From positions 155,706-219,705 of the forward strand of contig CAMRHE010001104.1 of assembly GCA_947044405.1 (NCBI GenBank): a stretch of DNA of 64,000 bases, written 5' to 3'. A program made the position numbers and the translations under genes. This DNA is from Leptodactylus fallax (Eukaryota > Chordata > Amphibia > Anura > Leptodactylidae). Below, in pieces: positions 1 to 12,886 of the stretch. Positions within the stretch are counted from its first letter, which is position 1, and each line of letters starts with the position of its first letter. The notes under the pieces are model-generated. The model had not been told where the DNA came from. It saw only the letters and a program-made list of their open reading frames with translations, and did not search any database.

Positions 1-3000
1 TAGAATACAGGGGGGACACATAGAATACAGGGGGGACACATAGAATACAGGAGGACACATAGAATACAGGGGGGACACATAGAATACAGGGGGGACACAT
101 AGAATACAGGGGGGGACACATAGAATACAGGGGGGACACATAGAATACAGGGGGGACACATAGAATACAGGGGGGGACACATAGAATACAGGAGGACACA
201 TAGAATACAGGGGGGACACATAGAATACAGGGGGGACACATAGAATACAGGAGGACACATAGAATACAGGGGGGGACACATAGAATACAGGGGGGACACA
301 TAGAATACAGGGGGGACACATAGAATACAGGGGGGACACATAGAATACAGGGGGGACACATAGAATACAGGGGGGACACATAGAATACAGGGGGGACACA
401 GAATACAGGGGGGACACATAGAATACAGGAGGGGACACATAGAATACAGGGGGGGGACACATAGAATACAGGGGGGGGACACATAGAATACAGGGGGGGA
501 CACATAGAATACAGGAGGACACATAGAATACAGGGAGGGGCACATAGAATACAGGGGGGACACAGAATACAGGGAGGGCACACAGAATACAGGGGGGGAC
601 ACATAGAATACAGGGGGACACATAGAATACAGGAGGACACATAGAATACAGGGGGGACACATAGAATACAGGGGGGGACACATAGAATACAGGGGGGACA
701 CATAGAATACAGGGGGGACACATAGAATACAGGGGGGACACATAGAATACAGGGGGGACACATAGAATACAGGGGGGACACATAGAATACAGGGGGGACA
801 CATAGAATACAGGGAGGGCACACAGAATACAGGGGGACACATAGAATACAGGGGGGACACATAGAATACAGGGGGGACACATAGAATACAGGAGGGGCAC
901 ATAGAATACAGGGGGGACACATAGAATACAGGAGGGACACATAGAATACAGGAGGGGACACATAGAATACAGGGGGGACACATAGAATACAGGGAGGGAC
1001 ACATAGAATACAGGAGGGGCACATAGAATACAGGGGGGACACATAGAATACAGGGGGGACACATAGAATACAGGAGGACACATAGAATACAGGGGGGACA
1101 CATAGAATACAGGAGGGGACACATAGAATACAGGGGGGACACATAGAATACAGGGAGGGACACATAGAATACAGGGGGGACACATAGAATACAGGGAGGG
1201 CACACAGAATACAGGGGGGACACATAGAATACAGGGGGGACACATAGAATACAGGAGGGACACATAGAATACAGGGAGGGCACATAGAATACAGGGGGGA
1301 CACATAGAATACAGAGGGGGACACAGAATACAGGGGGGACACATAGAATACAGGGGGGACACATAGAATACAGGGAGGGCACATAGAATACAGGGGGGGA
1401 CACATAGAATACAGGGGGGGGACACATAGAATACAGGGGGGACACATAGAATACAGGGAGGGCACATAGAATACAGGGGGGGACACATAGAATACAGGGG
1501 GGACACATAGAATACAGAGGGCGACACAGAATACAGGGGGGACACATAGAATACAGGGGGGACACATAGAATACAGGGAGGGCACATAGAATACAGGGGG
1601 GACTCATAGAATACAGGGGGGACCATAGAATACAGGAGGACACATAGAATACAGGGGGGGACACATAGAATACAGGGGGACACATAGAATACAGGGGGGA
1701 CTCATAGAATACAGGGGGGACACATAGAATACAGGAGGACACATAGAATACAGGGGGGACACATAGAATACAGGAGGACACATAGAATACAGGGGGGACA
1801 CATAGAATACAGGAGGACACATAGAATACAGGGGGGGACACATAGAATACAGGGGGGACACATAGAATACAGGGGGAGGACACATAGAATACAGGGGGGG
1901 ACACATAGAATACAGGGGGGGGACACATAGAATACAGGGGGGACACATAGAATACAGGGGGACACATGGAATACAGGGGGGACACATAGAATACAGGGGG
2001 GACACATAGAATACAGGGGGGACACATAGAATACAGGGGGAGAGGACACATAGAATACAGGGGGGACACATAGAATACAGGGGGGACACATAGAATACAG
2101 GGGGGACACATAGAATACAGGGGGGGACACATAGAATACAGGGGGGACACATAGAATACAGGGGGGAGGACACATAGAATACAGGGGGGGACACATAGAA
2201 TACAGGGGGGACACATAGAATACAGGGGGGGACACATAGAATACAGGAGGACACATAGAATACAGGGGGAGGACACATAGAATACAGGAGGGACACATAG
2301 AATACAGGGGGGACACATAGAATACAGGAGGGGGACACATAGAATACAGGGGGGGCACATAGAATACAGGGGGGACACATAGAATACAGGGGGGACACAT
2401 AGAATACAGGAGGACACATAGAATACAGGGAGGGACACATAGAATACAGGGGGGACACATAGAATACAGGGGGGACACATAGAATACAGGGGGGACACAT
2501 AGAATACAGGGGGGACACATAGAATACAGGGAGGGCACACAGAATACAGGGGGGGACACATAGAATACAGGGGGGACACATAGAATACAGGGGAGGACAC
2601 ATAGAATACAGGGGGGACACATAGAATACAGGGTGGGACACAGAATACGAGGGGGGACACATAGAATACAGGAGGGGACACATAGAATACAGGGGGGGGG
2701 GACACATAGAATACAGGGGGGACACATAGAATACAGGAGGACACATAGAATACAGGGGGGACACATAGAATACAGGGGGGGACACATAGAATACAGGGAG
2801 GGACACATAGAATACAGGGAGGGCACACAGAATACAGGGGGGACACATAGAATACAGGGAGGACACATAGAATACAGGGAGGACACATAGAATACAGGAG
2901 GACACATAGAATACAGGGGGGGACACATAGAATACAGGGGGGGACACATAGAATACAGGGGGGACACATAGAATACAGGGGGGACACATAGAATACAGGG

Positions 3001-4756
3001 GGGGACACATAGAATACAGGGGGGACACATAGAATACAGGGGGGACACATAGAATACAGGGGGGACACATAGAATACAGGGAGGGCACACAGAATACAGG
3101 GGGGGACACATAGAATACAGGGGGGACACATAGAATACAGGGGGGACACATAGAATACAGGAGGGGCACATAGAATACAGGGGGGGACACATAGAATACA
3201 GGAGGGACACATAGAATACAGGAGGGGACACATAGAATACAGGGGGGACACATAGAATACAGGGAGGGACACATAGAATACAGGAGGGGCACATAGAATA
3301 CAGGGGGGGACACATAGAATACAGGGGGGACACATAGAATACAGGGAGGGCACACAGAATACAGGGGGGGACACATAGAATACAGGGGGGGACACATAGA
3401 ATACAGGAGGGACACATAGAATACAGGGAGGGCACATAGAATACAGGGGGGGACACATAGAATACAGAGGGCGACACAGAATACAGGGGGGGACACATAG
3501 AATACAGGGGGGACACATAGAATACAGGGGGGACACATAGAATACAGGGGGGGACACATAGAATACAGGGGGGGACACATAGAATACGGGGGGAGGACAC
3601 ATAGAATACAGGAGGGGGACACATAGAATACAGGGGGGGACACATAGAATACAGGGGGGACACATAGAATACAGGGAGGGCACATAGAATACAGGGGGGG
3701 GACACATAGAATACAGAGGGCGACACAGAATACAGGGGGGGACACATAGAATACAGGGGGGACACATAGAATACAGGGAGGGCACATAGAATACAGGGGG
3801 GGACACATAGAATACAGGGGGCACACATAGAATACAGGGGGGACACATAGAATACAGGGGGAGGACACATAGAATACAGGGGGGGGACACATAGAATACA
3901 GGAGGACACATAGAATACAGGGGGGACACATAGAATACAGGGAGGGCACATAGAATACAGGGGGGGACACATAGAATACAGGGGGGACACATAGAATACA
4001 GGGGGGACACATAGAATACAGGGGGAGGACACATAGAATACAGGGGGGGACACATAGAATACAGGGGGGGACACATAGAATACAGGGAGGGCACATAGAA
4101 TACAGGGGGGGACACATAGAATACAGGGGGGACACATAGAATACAGGGGGGACACATAGAATACAGGGGGAGGACACATAGAATACAGGGGGGGGACACA
4201 TAGAATACAGGAGGACACATAGAATACAGGGGGGACACATAGAATACAGGAGGACACATAGAATACAGGGGGGGACACATAGAATACAGGAGGACACATA
4301 GAATACAGGGGGGACACATAGAATACAGGGGGGACACATAGAATACAGGGGGGACACATAGAATACAGGGGGGACACATAGAATACAGGGGGAGGACACA
4401 TAGAATACAGGAGGACACATAGAATACAGGGGGGACACATAGAATACAGGGGGGACACATAGAATACAGGGGGGACACATAGAATACAGGAGGACACATA
4501 GAATACAGGGGGGACACATAGAATACAGGGGGGGACACATAGAATACAGGGGGGACACATAGAATACAGGGGGGACACATAGAATACAGGGGGAGGACAC
4601 ATAGAATACAGGAGGACACATAGAATACAGGGGGGACACATAGAATACAGGGGGGACACATAGAATACAGGGGGGGGACATAGAATACAGGGGGGACACA
4701 TAGAATACAGAGGACACATAGAATACAGGGGGGGCACATAGTATACAGGGGACATA
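1..4756. repeat. 20-bp G-run minisatellite
   Basis: About 240 tandem copies of ACACATAGAATACAGGGGGG. Most length variation comes from the G-run (about 3 to 9 G); some units lose TA and read ACACAGAATACAG. The array is already running at base 1, so its left edge lies outside. The complementary strand has no stops in most frames and gives spurious Cys-rich frames of over 1000 codons (CILCVPP, VFYVSP, LYSMCPP are the three frames of one unit). No gene is supported here. Confidence 0.98.
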
Positions 4757-5027
4757 ACTTATCTCCTCATGTGTCACAGTTTGTTCATTAATTAGTTAAC
4801 AACTTAAATTAGTGCTAGTTATGAAGCTTCTCTATATAATTAGCTGCAGATTATGGGGGAGGCTTTTCCTAATGCAATGTCCATTTTAGCCAAAGTGCAC
4901 TGAGACAGGCAAAGTATGGAAGAACAAGCAGGTAACCTTATACCCAAAATTACGAGCTTTATCACATGGTATCATAGAGCCGCACGGTCACTGACTATCT
5001 TAGCAATGGTCTTCAGAAAGAACTGCC
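4757..5027. other. Unique spacer, no gene seen
   Basis: AT-rich single-copy-looking sequence between two arrays. A reading frame opens at 4916 but runs straight into the next array, so it is not evidence for a gene. No transposon ends, splice pattern or known motif were recognised. Confidence 0.6.
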
Positions 5028-5569
5028 CTCCATCTCTACCGCCAGTGTACACTATACATATCAGTCCTCTCTCCTCCATCTCTACCGCCAGTGTACACTA
5101 TACATATCAGTCCTCTCCTCCATCTCTACCGCCAGTGTACACTATACATATCAGTCCTCTCCTCCATCTCTACCGCCAGTGTACACTATACATATCAGTC
5201 CTCTCCTCCATCTCTACCGCCAGTGTACACTATACATATCAGTCCTCTCTCCTCCATCTCTACCGCCAGTGTACACTATACATATCAGTCTTCTCCTCCA
5301 TCTCTACCGCCAGTGTACGCTATACATATCAGTCCTCTCCTCCATCTCTACCACCAGTGTACATTATACATATCAGTCCTCTCCTCCATCTCTACCGCCA
5401 GTGTACACTATACATATCAGTCCTCTCCTCCATCTCTACCGCCAGTGTACACTATACATATCAGTCCTCTCCTCCATCTCTACCGCCAGTGTACACTATA
5501 CATATCAGTCCTCTCCTCCATCTCTACCACCAGTGTATACTATACATATCAGTCCTCTCCTCCATCTCT
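5028..5569. repeat. 44/46-bp minisatellite, first block
   Basis: About 12 copies of a unit that starts CTCCATCTCTACCGCCAGTG and continues TACACTATACATATCAGT plus a short CT tract. TCCTCTCC gives 44 bp and TCCTCTCTCC gives 46 bp. The core contains the perfect 10-bp palindrome AGTGTACACT. Neither 44 nor 46 is a multiple of three, so all three forward frames stay open by rotation. The last unit breaks off at CCATCTCT and joins L2 LINE sequence. Confidence 0.97.
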
Positions 5570-6806
5570 TTCAGTAACTTTTTGTCTTCCTGCACACATA
5601 GAAATCCTACAAACCTCCTCAATATTCACTGTGCTCCCTCTCCTTATCTTTCTCCTGTCCCTTAAATCACCTGCTCAGTCTGTAACAAACTAGAATATAT
5701 TAATGACTTATTCCTCAGTAAATCTCTCATCCTGCTCACCCTTACTGACCCCTGGATCCAGCAGTCTGATACGGCCTCCCCTGCTGCTCTGTCTCATGGT
5801 GGCCTACAATTCTCACACACTTCTAGGTCTGACAACAGGCAGGGTGGAGGGGTAGGGTTACTTCTGGAACCGCAGTGCACTTTTCAGGCCATCCCACCGG
5901 TACCCTAACTCACATTCCCCTCATTTGAGATCCATGTCATCAGATTTTTCCACCCACTCTCCTTATATGTAGCTGTGATCTACCGTCCCCCCCGGCTCAC
6001 CCTATCAAATTCTGGATCACTTCGCTTCTTGGCTTCCCCTATTTTTATCCAGTGAAATTCCTCCCCTCATCATGGGTGACTTTAACATCCCCACTGACAC
6101 CCCTGCCTCCCCAGCTGCCTCACAGTTTCTCTCAATAACCACTTCTTTTGGGTTTTCACAACTTTCCTCTACCGTCACACATGTAGATGGCAACACCATT
6201 GATCCCCCTCACCTACCGCACCACTAATCCTCCTCAACTACCGCACCACTGATCCCCTTCACCTACTGCACCACTGATCCCCTCACCCACCACACCATTG
6301 ATCCCCTCACCTACCAAACTTAATTCTGTTCTTATTCTCATCATTTGAACCTGTTACAGAAGAGGAAGTCTCTCAGCTACTTTCTTCTTCTCGCCCTACG
6401 ACCTGCAGTAGTGTCTAGTCTCTGTCGCCTGCTGTCACGACTTACTTTACTAAAATATTTAACCTCTCTCTCTCTTCTGGAATTTTCACTCTTCTTTCAA
6501 ACATGCTGTCATAATCCCTCTACTGAAGAAATCCTCCTGACCCGTCCTGTGCTGCTAACTATCGACATGTCTCTAACCTCCCTTTCATCTCCAAAATCTT
6601 GGAACGCTTGGTCTATTCTTGTTTAATCCGCTATCTTTCTGCTAACTCTTCTTGACCCCTTACAATCTGGCTTCCGCACTCTGCACTCTACTGAAACAGC
6701 CCTCACAAAAGTCTCCAATGATCTCCTGACGGCTAAATCCAAAGGTGACTTATCTCTTCTTATTCTTCTAGATCTCTCAGCAGCATTTGACACTGTTGAC
6801 CATCAA
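5570..6806 (+). pseudogene. L2-clade LINE fragment, copy 1 (endonuclease to RT)
   Basis: Degenerate L2-type LINE ORF2. Translated pieces read TDPWIQQSDTASPAALSHGG, IYRPP, MGDFNIPTDTP and THVDGNTID (apurinic-type endonuclease), then [14 protein letters not shown] and [19 protein letters not shown] (start of RT, including the motif A aspartate). Stops and frameshifts break it, so it is dead. It is nearly identical to 11251-12465, differing by single-base changes, small indels and one 25-bp insertion near 6250. Compared with that copy, 5' material is lost where the 44/46-bp array joins at TTCAGTAAC. The family call rests on protein motifs; the exact L2 subfamily is not assigned. Confidence 0.9.
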
Positions 6807-7165
6807 CTCCTCCTCACTATGCTCCGCTCTGTCGGCCTCACAGACTCCACCTCACTATGCTCCGCTCTGTCGGCCTCACGGACTCCTCCTCACTATGCAC
6901 CGCTCTGTCAGCCTCACGGACGCCTCCTCACTATGCTCCGCTCTGTCGGCCTCACGGACTCCTCCTCACTATGCTCCGCTCTGTCAGCCTCACGGACGCC
7001 TCCTCACTATGCTCCGCTCTGTCGGCCTCACGGACTCCTCCTCACTATGCTCCGCTCTGTCAGCCTCACGGACGCCTCCTCACTATGCTCCGCTCTGTCG
7101 GCCTCACGGACTCCTCCTCACTATGCTCCGCTCTGTCGGCCTCACGGACGCCTCCTCCTCACGGA
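6807..7165. repeat. 38-bp minisatellite derived from L2 RT, block 1
   Basis: About nine copies of a unit beginning CTCCGCTCTGTCGGCCTCAC and ending with GGACTCCTCCTCACTATG. The first unit is in frame with the LINE RT and encodes [12 protein letters not shown], directly downstream of FDTVDHQ, so the array grew from LINE coding sequence. Because 38 is not a multiple of three, each copy shifts the frame. The block ends by fusing at CTCC with the 44/46-bp array. Confidence 0.96.
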
Positions 7166-10100
7166 CTCCATCTCTACCGCCAGTGTACACTATACATATC
7201 AGTCCTCTCTCCTCCATCTCTACCGCCAGTGTACACTATACATATCAGTCCTCTCCTCCATCTCTACCGCCAGTGTACATTATACATATCAGTCCTCTCC
7301 TCCATCTCTACCGCCAGTGTACACTATACATATCAGTCCTCTCCTCCATCTCTACCGCCAGTGTACACTATACATATCAGTCCTCTCCTCCATCTCTACC
7401 GCCAGTGTACACTATACATATCAGTCCTCTCCTCCATCTCTACCGCCAGTGTACACTATACATATCAGTCCTCTCCTCCATCTCTACCGCCAGTGTACAC
7501 TATACATATCAGTCCTCTCCTCCATCTCTACCGCCAGTGTACACTATACATATCAGTCCTCTCTCCTCCATCTCTACCGCCAGTGTACGCTATACATATC
7601 AGTCCTCTCTCCTCCATCTCTACCGCCAGTGTACACTATACATATTAGTCCTCTCTCCTCCATCTCTACCGCCAGTGTACACTATACATATCAGTCCTCT
7701 CCTCCATCTCTACCGCCAGTGTACACTATACATATCAGTCCTCTCCTCCATCTCTACCGCCAGTGTACACTATACATATCAGTCCTCTCCTCCATCTCTA
7801 CCGCCAGTGTATACTATACATATCAGTCCTCTCCTCCATCTCTACCGCCAGTGTACGCTATACATATCAGTCCTCTCCTCCATCTCTACCGCCAGTGTAC
7901 GCTATACATATCAGTCCTCTCCTCCATCTCTACCGCCAGTGTACGCTATACATATCAGTCCTCTCCTCCATCTCTACCACCAGTGTACACTATACATATC
8001 AGTCCTCTCCTCCATCTCTACCGCCAGTGTACACTATACATATCAGTCCTCTCCTCCATCTCTACCGCCAGTGTACACTATACATATCAGTCCTCTCTCC
8101 TCCATCTCTACCGCCAGTGTACGCTATACATATCAGTCCTCTCCTCCATCTCTACCCCCAGTGTACACTATACATATCAGTCCTCTCCTCCATCTCTACC
8201 GCCAGTGTACACTATACATATCAGTCCTCTCTCCTCCATCTCTACCGCCAGTGTATACTATACATATCAGTCCTCTCTCCTCCATCTCTACCGCCAGTGT
8301 ATACTATACATATCAGTCCTCTCTCCTCCATCTCTACCGCCAGTGTACACTATACATATCAGTCCTCTCTCCTCCATCTCTACCGCCAGTGCACACTATA
8401 CATATCAGTCCTCTCCTCCATCTCTACCGCCAGTGTACACTATACATATCAGTCCTCTCCTCCATCTCTACCGCCAGTGCACACTATACATATCAGTCCT
8501 CTCCTCCATCTCTACCCCCAGTGTACACTATACATATCAGTCCTCTCCTCCATCTCTACCGCCAGTGTACACTATACATATCAGTCCTCTCTCCTCCATC
8601 TCTACCGCCAGTGTACACTATACATATCAGTCCTCTCTCCTCCATCTCTACCGCCAGTGTACACTATACATATCAGTCCTCTCTCCTCCATCTCTACCGC
8701 CAGTGTACACTATACATATCAGTCCTCTCTCCTCCATCTCTACCACCAGTGTACACTATACATATCAGTCCTCTCCTCCATCTCTACCGCCAGTGTACAC
8801 TATACATATCAGTCCTCTCCTCCATCTCTACCGCCAGTGTACACTATACATATCAGTCCTCTCCTCCATCTCTACCGCCAGTGCACACTATACATATCAG
8901 TCCTCTCCTCCATCTCTACCACCAGTGTACACTATACATATCAGTCCTCTCCTCCATCTCTGCCGCCAGTGTACACTATACATATCAGTCCACTCCTCCA
9001 TCTCTACCGCCAGTGTACACTATACATATCAGTCCTCTCCTCCATCTCTACCGCCAGTGTACACTATACATATCAGTCCTCTCCTCCATCTCTACCACCA
9101 GTGTACGCTATACATATCAGTCCTCTCCTCCATCTCTACCGCCAGTGTACACTATACATATCAGTCCTCTCTCCTCCATCTCTACCGCCAGTGTACACTA
9201 TACATATCAGTCCTCTCTCCTCCATCTCTACCGCCAGTGTACACTATACATATCAGTCCTCTCTCCTCCATCTCTACCACCAGTGTACACTATAAATATC
9301 AGTCCTCTCCTCCATCTCTACCGCCAGTGTACACTATACATCAGTCCTCTCTCCTCCATCTCTACCGCCAGTGTACACTATACATATCAGTCCTCTCTCC
9401 TCCATCTCTACCGCCAGTGTACACTATACATATCAGTCCTCTCTCCTCTATCTCTACCCCCAGTGTACACTATACATATCAGTCCTCTCCTCCATCTCTA
9501 CCACCATTGCACACTATACATATCAGTCCTCTCTCCTCCATCTCTACCGCCAGTGTACACTATACATATCAGTCCTCTCTCCTCCATCTCTACCGCCAGT
9601 GTATACTATACATATCAGTCCTCTCTCCTCCATCTCTACCGCCAGTGTATACTATACATATCAGTCCTCTCCTCCATCTCTACCGCCAGTGTACACTATA
9701 CATATCAGTCCTCTCCTCCATCTCTACCGCCAGTGTACACTATACATATCAGTCCTCTCCTCCATCTCTACCGCCAGTGTACACTATACATATCAGTCCT
9801 CTCCTCCATCTCTACCGCCAGTGTACACTATCCATATCAGTCCTCTCCTCCATCTCTACCGCCAGTGTACACTATACATATCAGTCCTCTCTCCTCCATC
9901 TCTACCGCCAGTGTACACTATACATATCAGTCCTCTCTCCTCCATCTCTACCGCCAGTGTACACTATACATATCAGTCCTCTCCTCCATCTCTACCGCCA
10001 GTGTACACTATACATATCAGTCCTCTCTCCTCCATCTCTACCGCCAGTGTACACTATACATATCAGTCCTCTCTCCTCCATCTCTACCGCCAGTGTACAC

Positions 10101-11074
10101 TATACATATCAGTCCTCTCTCCTCCATCTCTACCGCCAGTGTACACTATACATATCAGTCCTCTCCTCCATCTCTACCGCCAGTGTACACTATACATATC
10201 AGTCCTCTCTCCTCCATCTCTACCGCCAGTGTACACTATACATATCAGTCCTCTCTCCTCCATCTCTACCACCAGTGTACACTATACATATCAGTCCTCT
10301 CCTCCATCTCTACCACCAGTGTACACTATACATATCAGTCCTCTCCTCCATCTCTACCGCCAGTGTACACTATACATATCAGTCCTTTCTCCTCCATCTC
10401 TACCACCAGTGTACACTATACATATCAGTCCTCTCTCCTCCATCTCTACCACCAGTGTACACTATACATATCAGTCCTCTCTCCTCCATCTCTACCGCCA
10501 GTGTACACTATACATATCAGTCCTCTCTCCTCCATCTCTACCGCCAGTGTACACTATACATATCAGTCCTCTCCCCTCCATCTCTACCACCAGTGTATAC
10601 TATACATATCAGTCCTCTCTCCTCCATCTCTACCGCCAGTGTACACTATATATATCAGTCCTCTCTCCTCCATCTCTACCACCAGTGTATACTATACATA
10701 TCAGTCCTCTCCTCCATCTCTACCGCCAGTGTACACTATACATATCAGTCCTCTCTCCTCCATCTCTACCGCCAGTGTACACTATACATATCAGTCCTCT
10801 CTCCTCCATCTCTACCACCAGTGTACGCTATACATATCAGTCCTCTCTCCTCCATCTCTACCGCCAGTGTACACTATACATATCAGTCCTCTCTCCTCCA
10901 TCTCTACCGCCAGTGTACACTATACATATCAGTCCTCTCCTCCATCTCTACCGCCAGTGTATACTATACATATCAGTCCTCTCTCCTCCATCTCTACCGC
11001 CAGTGTACAGTATACATATCAGTCCTCTCTCCTCCATCTCTACCGCCAGTGTACATTATACATACCAGTTCTCT
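7166..11074. repeat. 44/46-bp minisatellite, main block
   Basis: About 87 copies of the same unit as at 5028-5569, mixing 44- and 46-bp forms with point variants (ACCACCAG, GTACGC, GTATAC, GCACAC). Apparent proteins of up to 1519 residues ([39 protein letters not shown]) are the three rotating frames of this unit, not a gene. A rare unit near 9340 is shortened to CTATACATCAGT. Confidence 0.97.
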
Positions 11075-12465
11075 GTTCTTCCTTTTCACATGTACAGGTC
11101 TCTCACACTTTTTACCCCAATCCCTATATTTATTTTACCAGTGAAACCAAACATAAACATCCACATAAATCACTGAACCACCTTCTGTCTCTGTCTATTT
11201 TGCTCCTCCTAGCTGCTGGGGACATCTCTCCAAACCCTGGTCTTTCTTCTTTCAGTAACTTTTTGTCTTCCTGCACACATAGAAACCCTACAAACCTCCT
11301 CAATATTCACTGTGCTCCCTCTCCTTATCTTTCTCCTGTCCCTTAAATCACCTGCTCAGTCTGTAACAAACTAGAATATATTAATGACTTATTCCTCAGT
11401 AAATCTCTCATCCTGCTCACCCTTACTGACCCCTGGATCCAGCAGTCTGATACGGCCTCCCCTGCTGCTCTGTCTCATGGTGGCCTACAATTCTCACACA
11501 CTTCTAGGTCTGACAACAGGCAGGGTGGAGGGGTAGGGTTACTTCTGGAACCGCAGTGCACTTTTCAGGCCATCCCACCGGTACCCTAACTCACATTCCC
11601 CTCATTTGAGATCCATGTCATCAGATTTTTCCACCCACTCTCCTTATATGTAGCTGTGATCTACCGTCCCCCCGGCTCACCCTATCAAATTCTGGATCAC
11701 TTCGCTTCTTGGCTTCCCCTATTTTTATCCAGTGAAATTCCTCCCCTCATCATGGGTGACTTTAACATCCCCACTGACACCCCTGCCTCCCCAGCTGCCT
11801 CACAGTTTCTCTCAATAACCACTTCTTTTGGGTTTTCACAACTTTCCTCTACCGTCACACATGTAGATGGCAACACCATTGATCCCCCTCACCTACCGCA
11901 CCACTAATCCTCCTCAACTACCGCACCACTGATCCCCTCACCCACCACACCATTGATCCCCTCACCTACCAAACTTCATTCTGTTCTTATTCTCATCATT
12001 TGAACCTGTTACAGAAGAGGAAGTCTCTCAGCTACTTTCTTCTTCTCGCCCTACGACCTGCAGTAGTGTCTCTAGTCTCTGTCGCCTGCTGTCACGACTT
12101 ACTTTACTAAAATATTTAACCTCTCTCTCTCTTCTGGAATTTTCCCTCTTCTTTCAAACATGCTGTCATAATCCCTCTACTGAAGAAATCCTCCTGACCC
12201 GTCCTGTGCTGCTAACTATCGACCTATCTCTAACCTCCCTTTCATCTCCAAAATCTTGGAACGCTTGGTCTATTCTCGTTTAATCCGCTATCTTTCTGCT
12301 AACTCTCTTCTTGACCCCTTGCAATCTGGCTTCCGCACTCTGCACTCTACTGAAACGGCCCTCACAAAAGTCTCCAATGATCTCCTGACGGCTAAATCCA
12401 AAGGTGACTTCTCTCTTCTTATTCTTCTAGATCTCTCAGCAGCATTTGACACTGTTGACCATCAA
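11075..12465 (+). pseudogene. L2-clade LINE fragment, copy 2 (ORF2 start to RT motif A)
   Basis: This is the more complete L2 copy. It begins with an ORF2 N-terminus, LLLAAGDISPNPGL at about 11203-11244, a 2A-like motif. The endonuclease domain follows with LTLTDPWIQQSDTASPAA, IYRPPGSPYQILDHF, MGDFNIPTDTP near 11752 and THVDGNTID near 11857. RT starts with [20 protein letters not shown] and [14 protein letters not shown] and reaches [15 protein letters not shown] (FDTVDH at 12445-12462, in frame from 12256). Stops after LSPVP, at 11588 and after HLPHH break the ORF. The reading frame then runs into the 38-bp array; the rest of the RT reappears at 16027. Confidence 0.92.
11218..11244 (+). other. 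Degenerate 2A-like motif in L2 ORF2 start
   Basis: The codons read GDISPNPGL. 2A and 2A-like ribosome-skipping peptides end D-x-E-x-N-P-G-P, and APE-type LINEs are known to carry them near the ORF2 start. Here the E position is P and the final P is L, so skipping is probably lost in this copy. The match is to the motif only; function is not implied. Confidence 0.55.
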
Positions 12466-12680
12466 CTCCTCCTCACTATGCTCCGCTCTGTCGGCCTCAC
12501 AGACTCCACCTCACTATGCTCCGCTCTGTCGGCCTCACGGACTCCTCCTCACTATGCTCCGCTCTGTCAGCCTCACGGACGCCTCCTCACTATGCTCCGC
12601 TCTGTCGGCCTCACGGACGCCTCCTCACTATGCTCCGCTCTGTCGGCCTCACGGACGCCTCCTCACTATGCTCCGCTCTG
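12466..12680. repeat. 38-bp L2-derived minisatellite, block 2
   Basis: Five to six copies of the same 38-bp unit, starting in frame from L2 RT sequence exactly as at 6807. The block ends at CTCCGCTCTG, where a second copy of upstream RT sequence begins (GACGCTTGG). Confidence 0.95.
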
Positions 12681-12886
12681 GACGCTTGGTCTATTCTCGT
12701 TTAATCCGCTATCTTTCTGCTAACTCTCTTCTTGACCCCTTACAATCTGGCTTCCGCACTCTGCACTCTACTGAAACGGCCCTCACAAATGTCTCCAATG
12801 ATCTCCTGACGGCTAAATCCAAAGGTGACTTATCTCTTCTTATTCTTCTAGATCTCTCAGCAGCATTTGACACTGTTGACCATCAA
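12681..12886 (+). pseudogene. Internal duplicate of L2 RT segment
   Basis: About 205 bp repeating 12260-12465 at an offset of 421 bp: [17 protein letters not shown] through [19 protein letters not shown] to [13 protein letters not shown]. Very few changes separate the copies, so the duplication is young. It suggests unequal exchange between a 38-bp unit and the LINE upstream, creating a composite repeat of RT segment plus array. Confidence 0.92.

Noticed and set aside
1..4756. Telomeric repeat
   Set aside because: The unit is not TTAGGG or a near variant; the G-runs are part of a 20-bp unit.
1604..4777. Long minus-strand Cys/Pro-rich proteins (CILCVPP)
   Set aside because: They are frames of the 20-bp array; two minus-strand frames overlap and give the same peptides in rotation, with no start context, domains or end.
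6787..11346. A 1519-residue Ser/Tyr-rich protein
   Set aside because: It is the rotating translation of the 38- and 44/46-bp arrays ending in LINE sequence.
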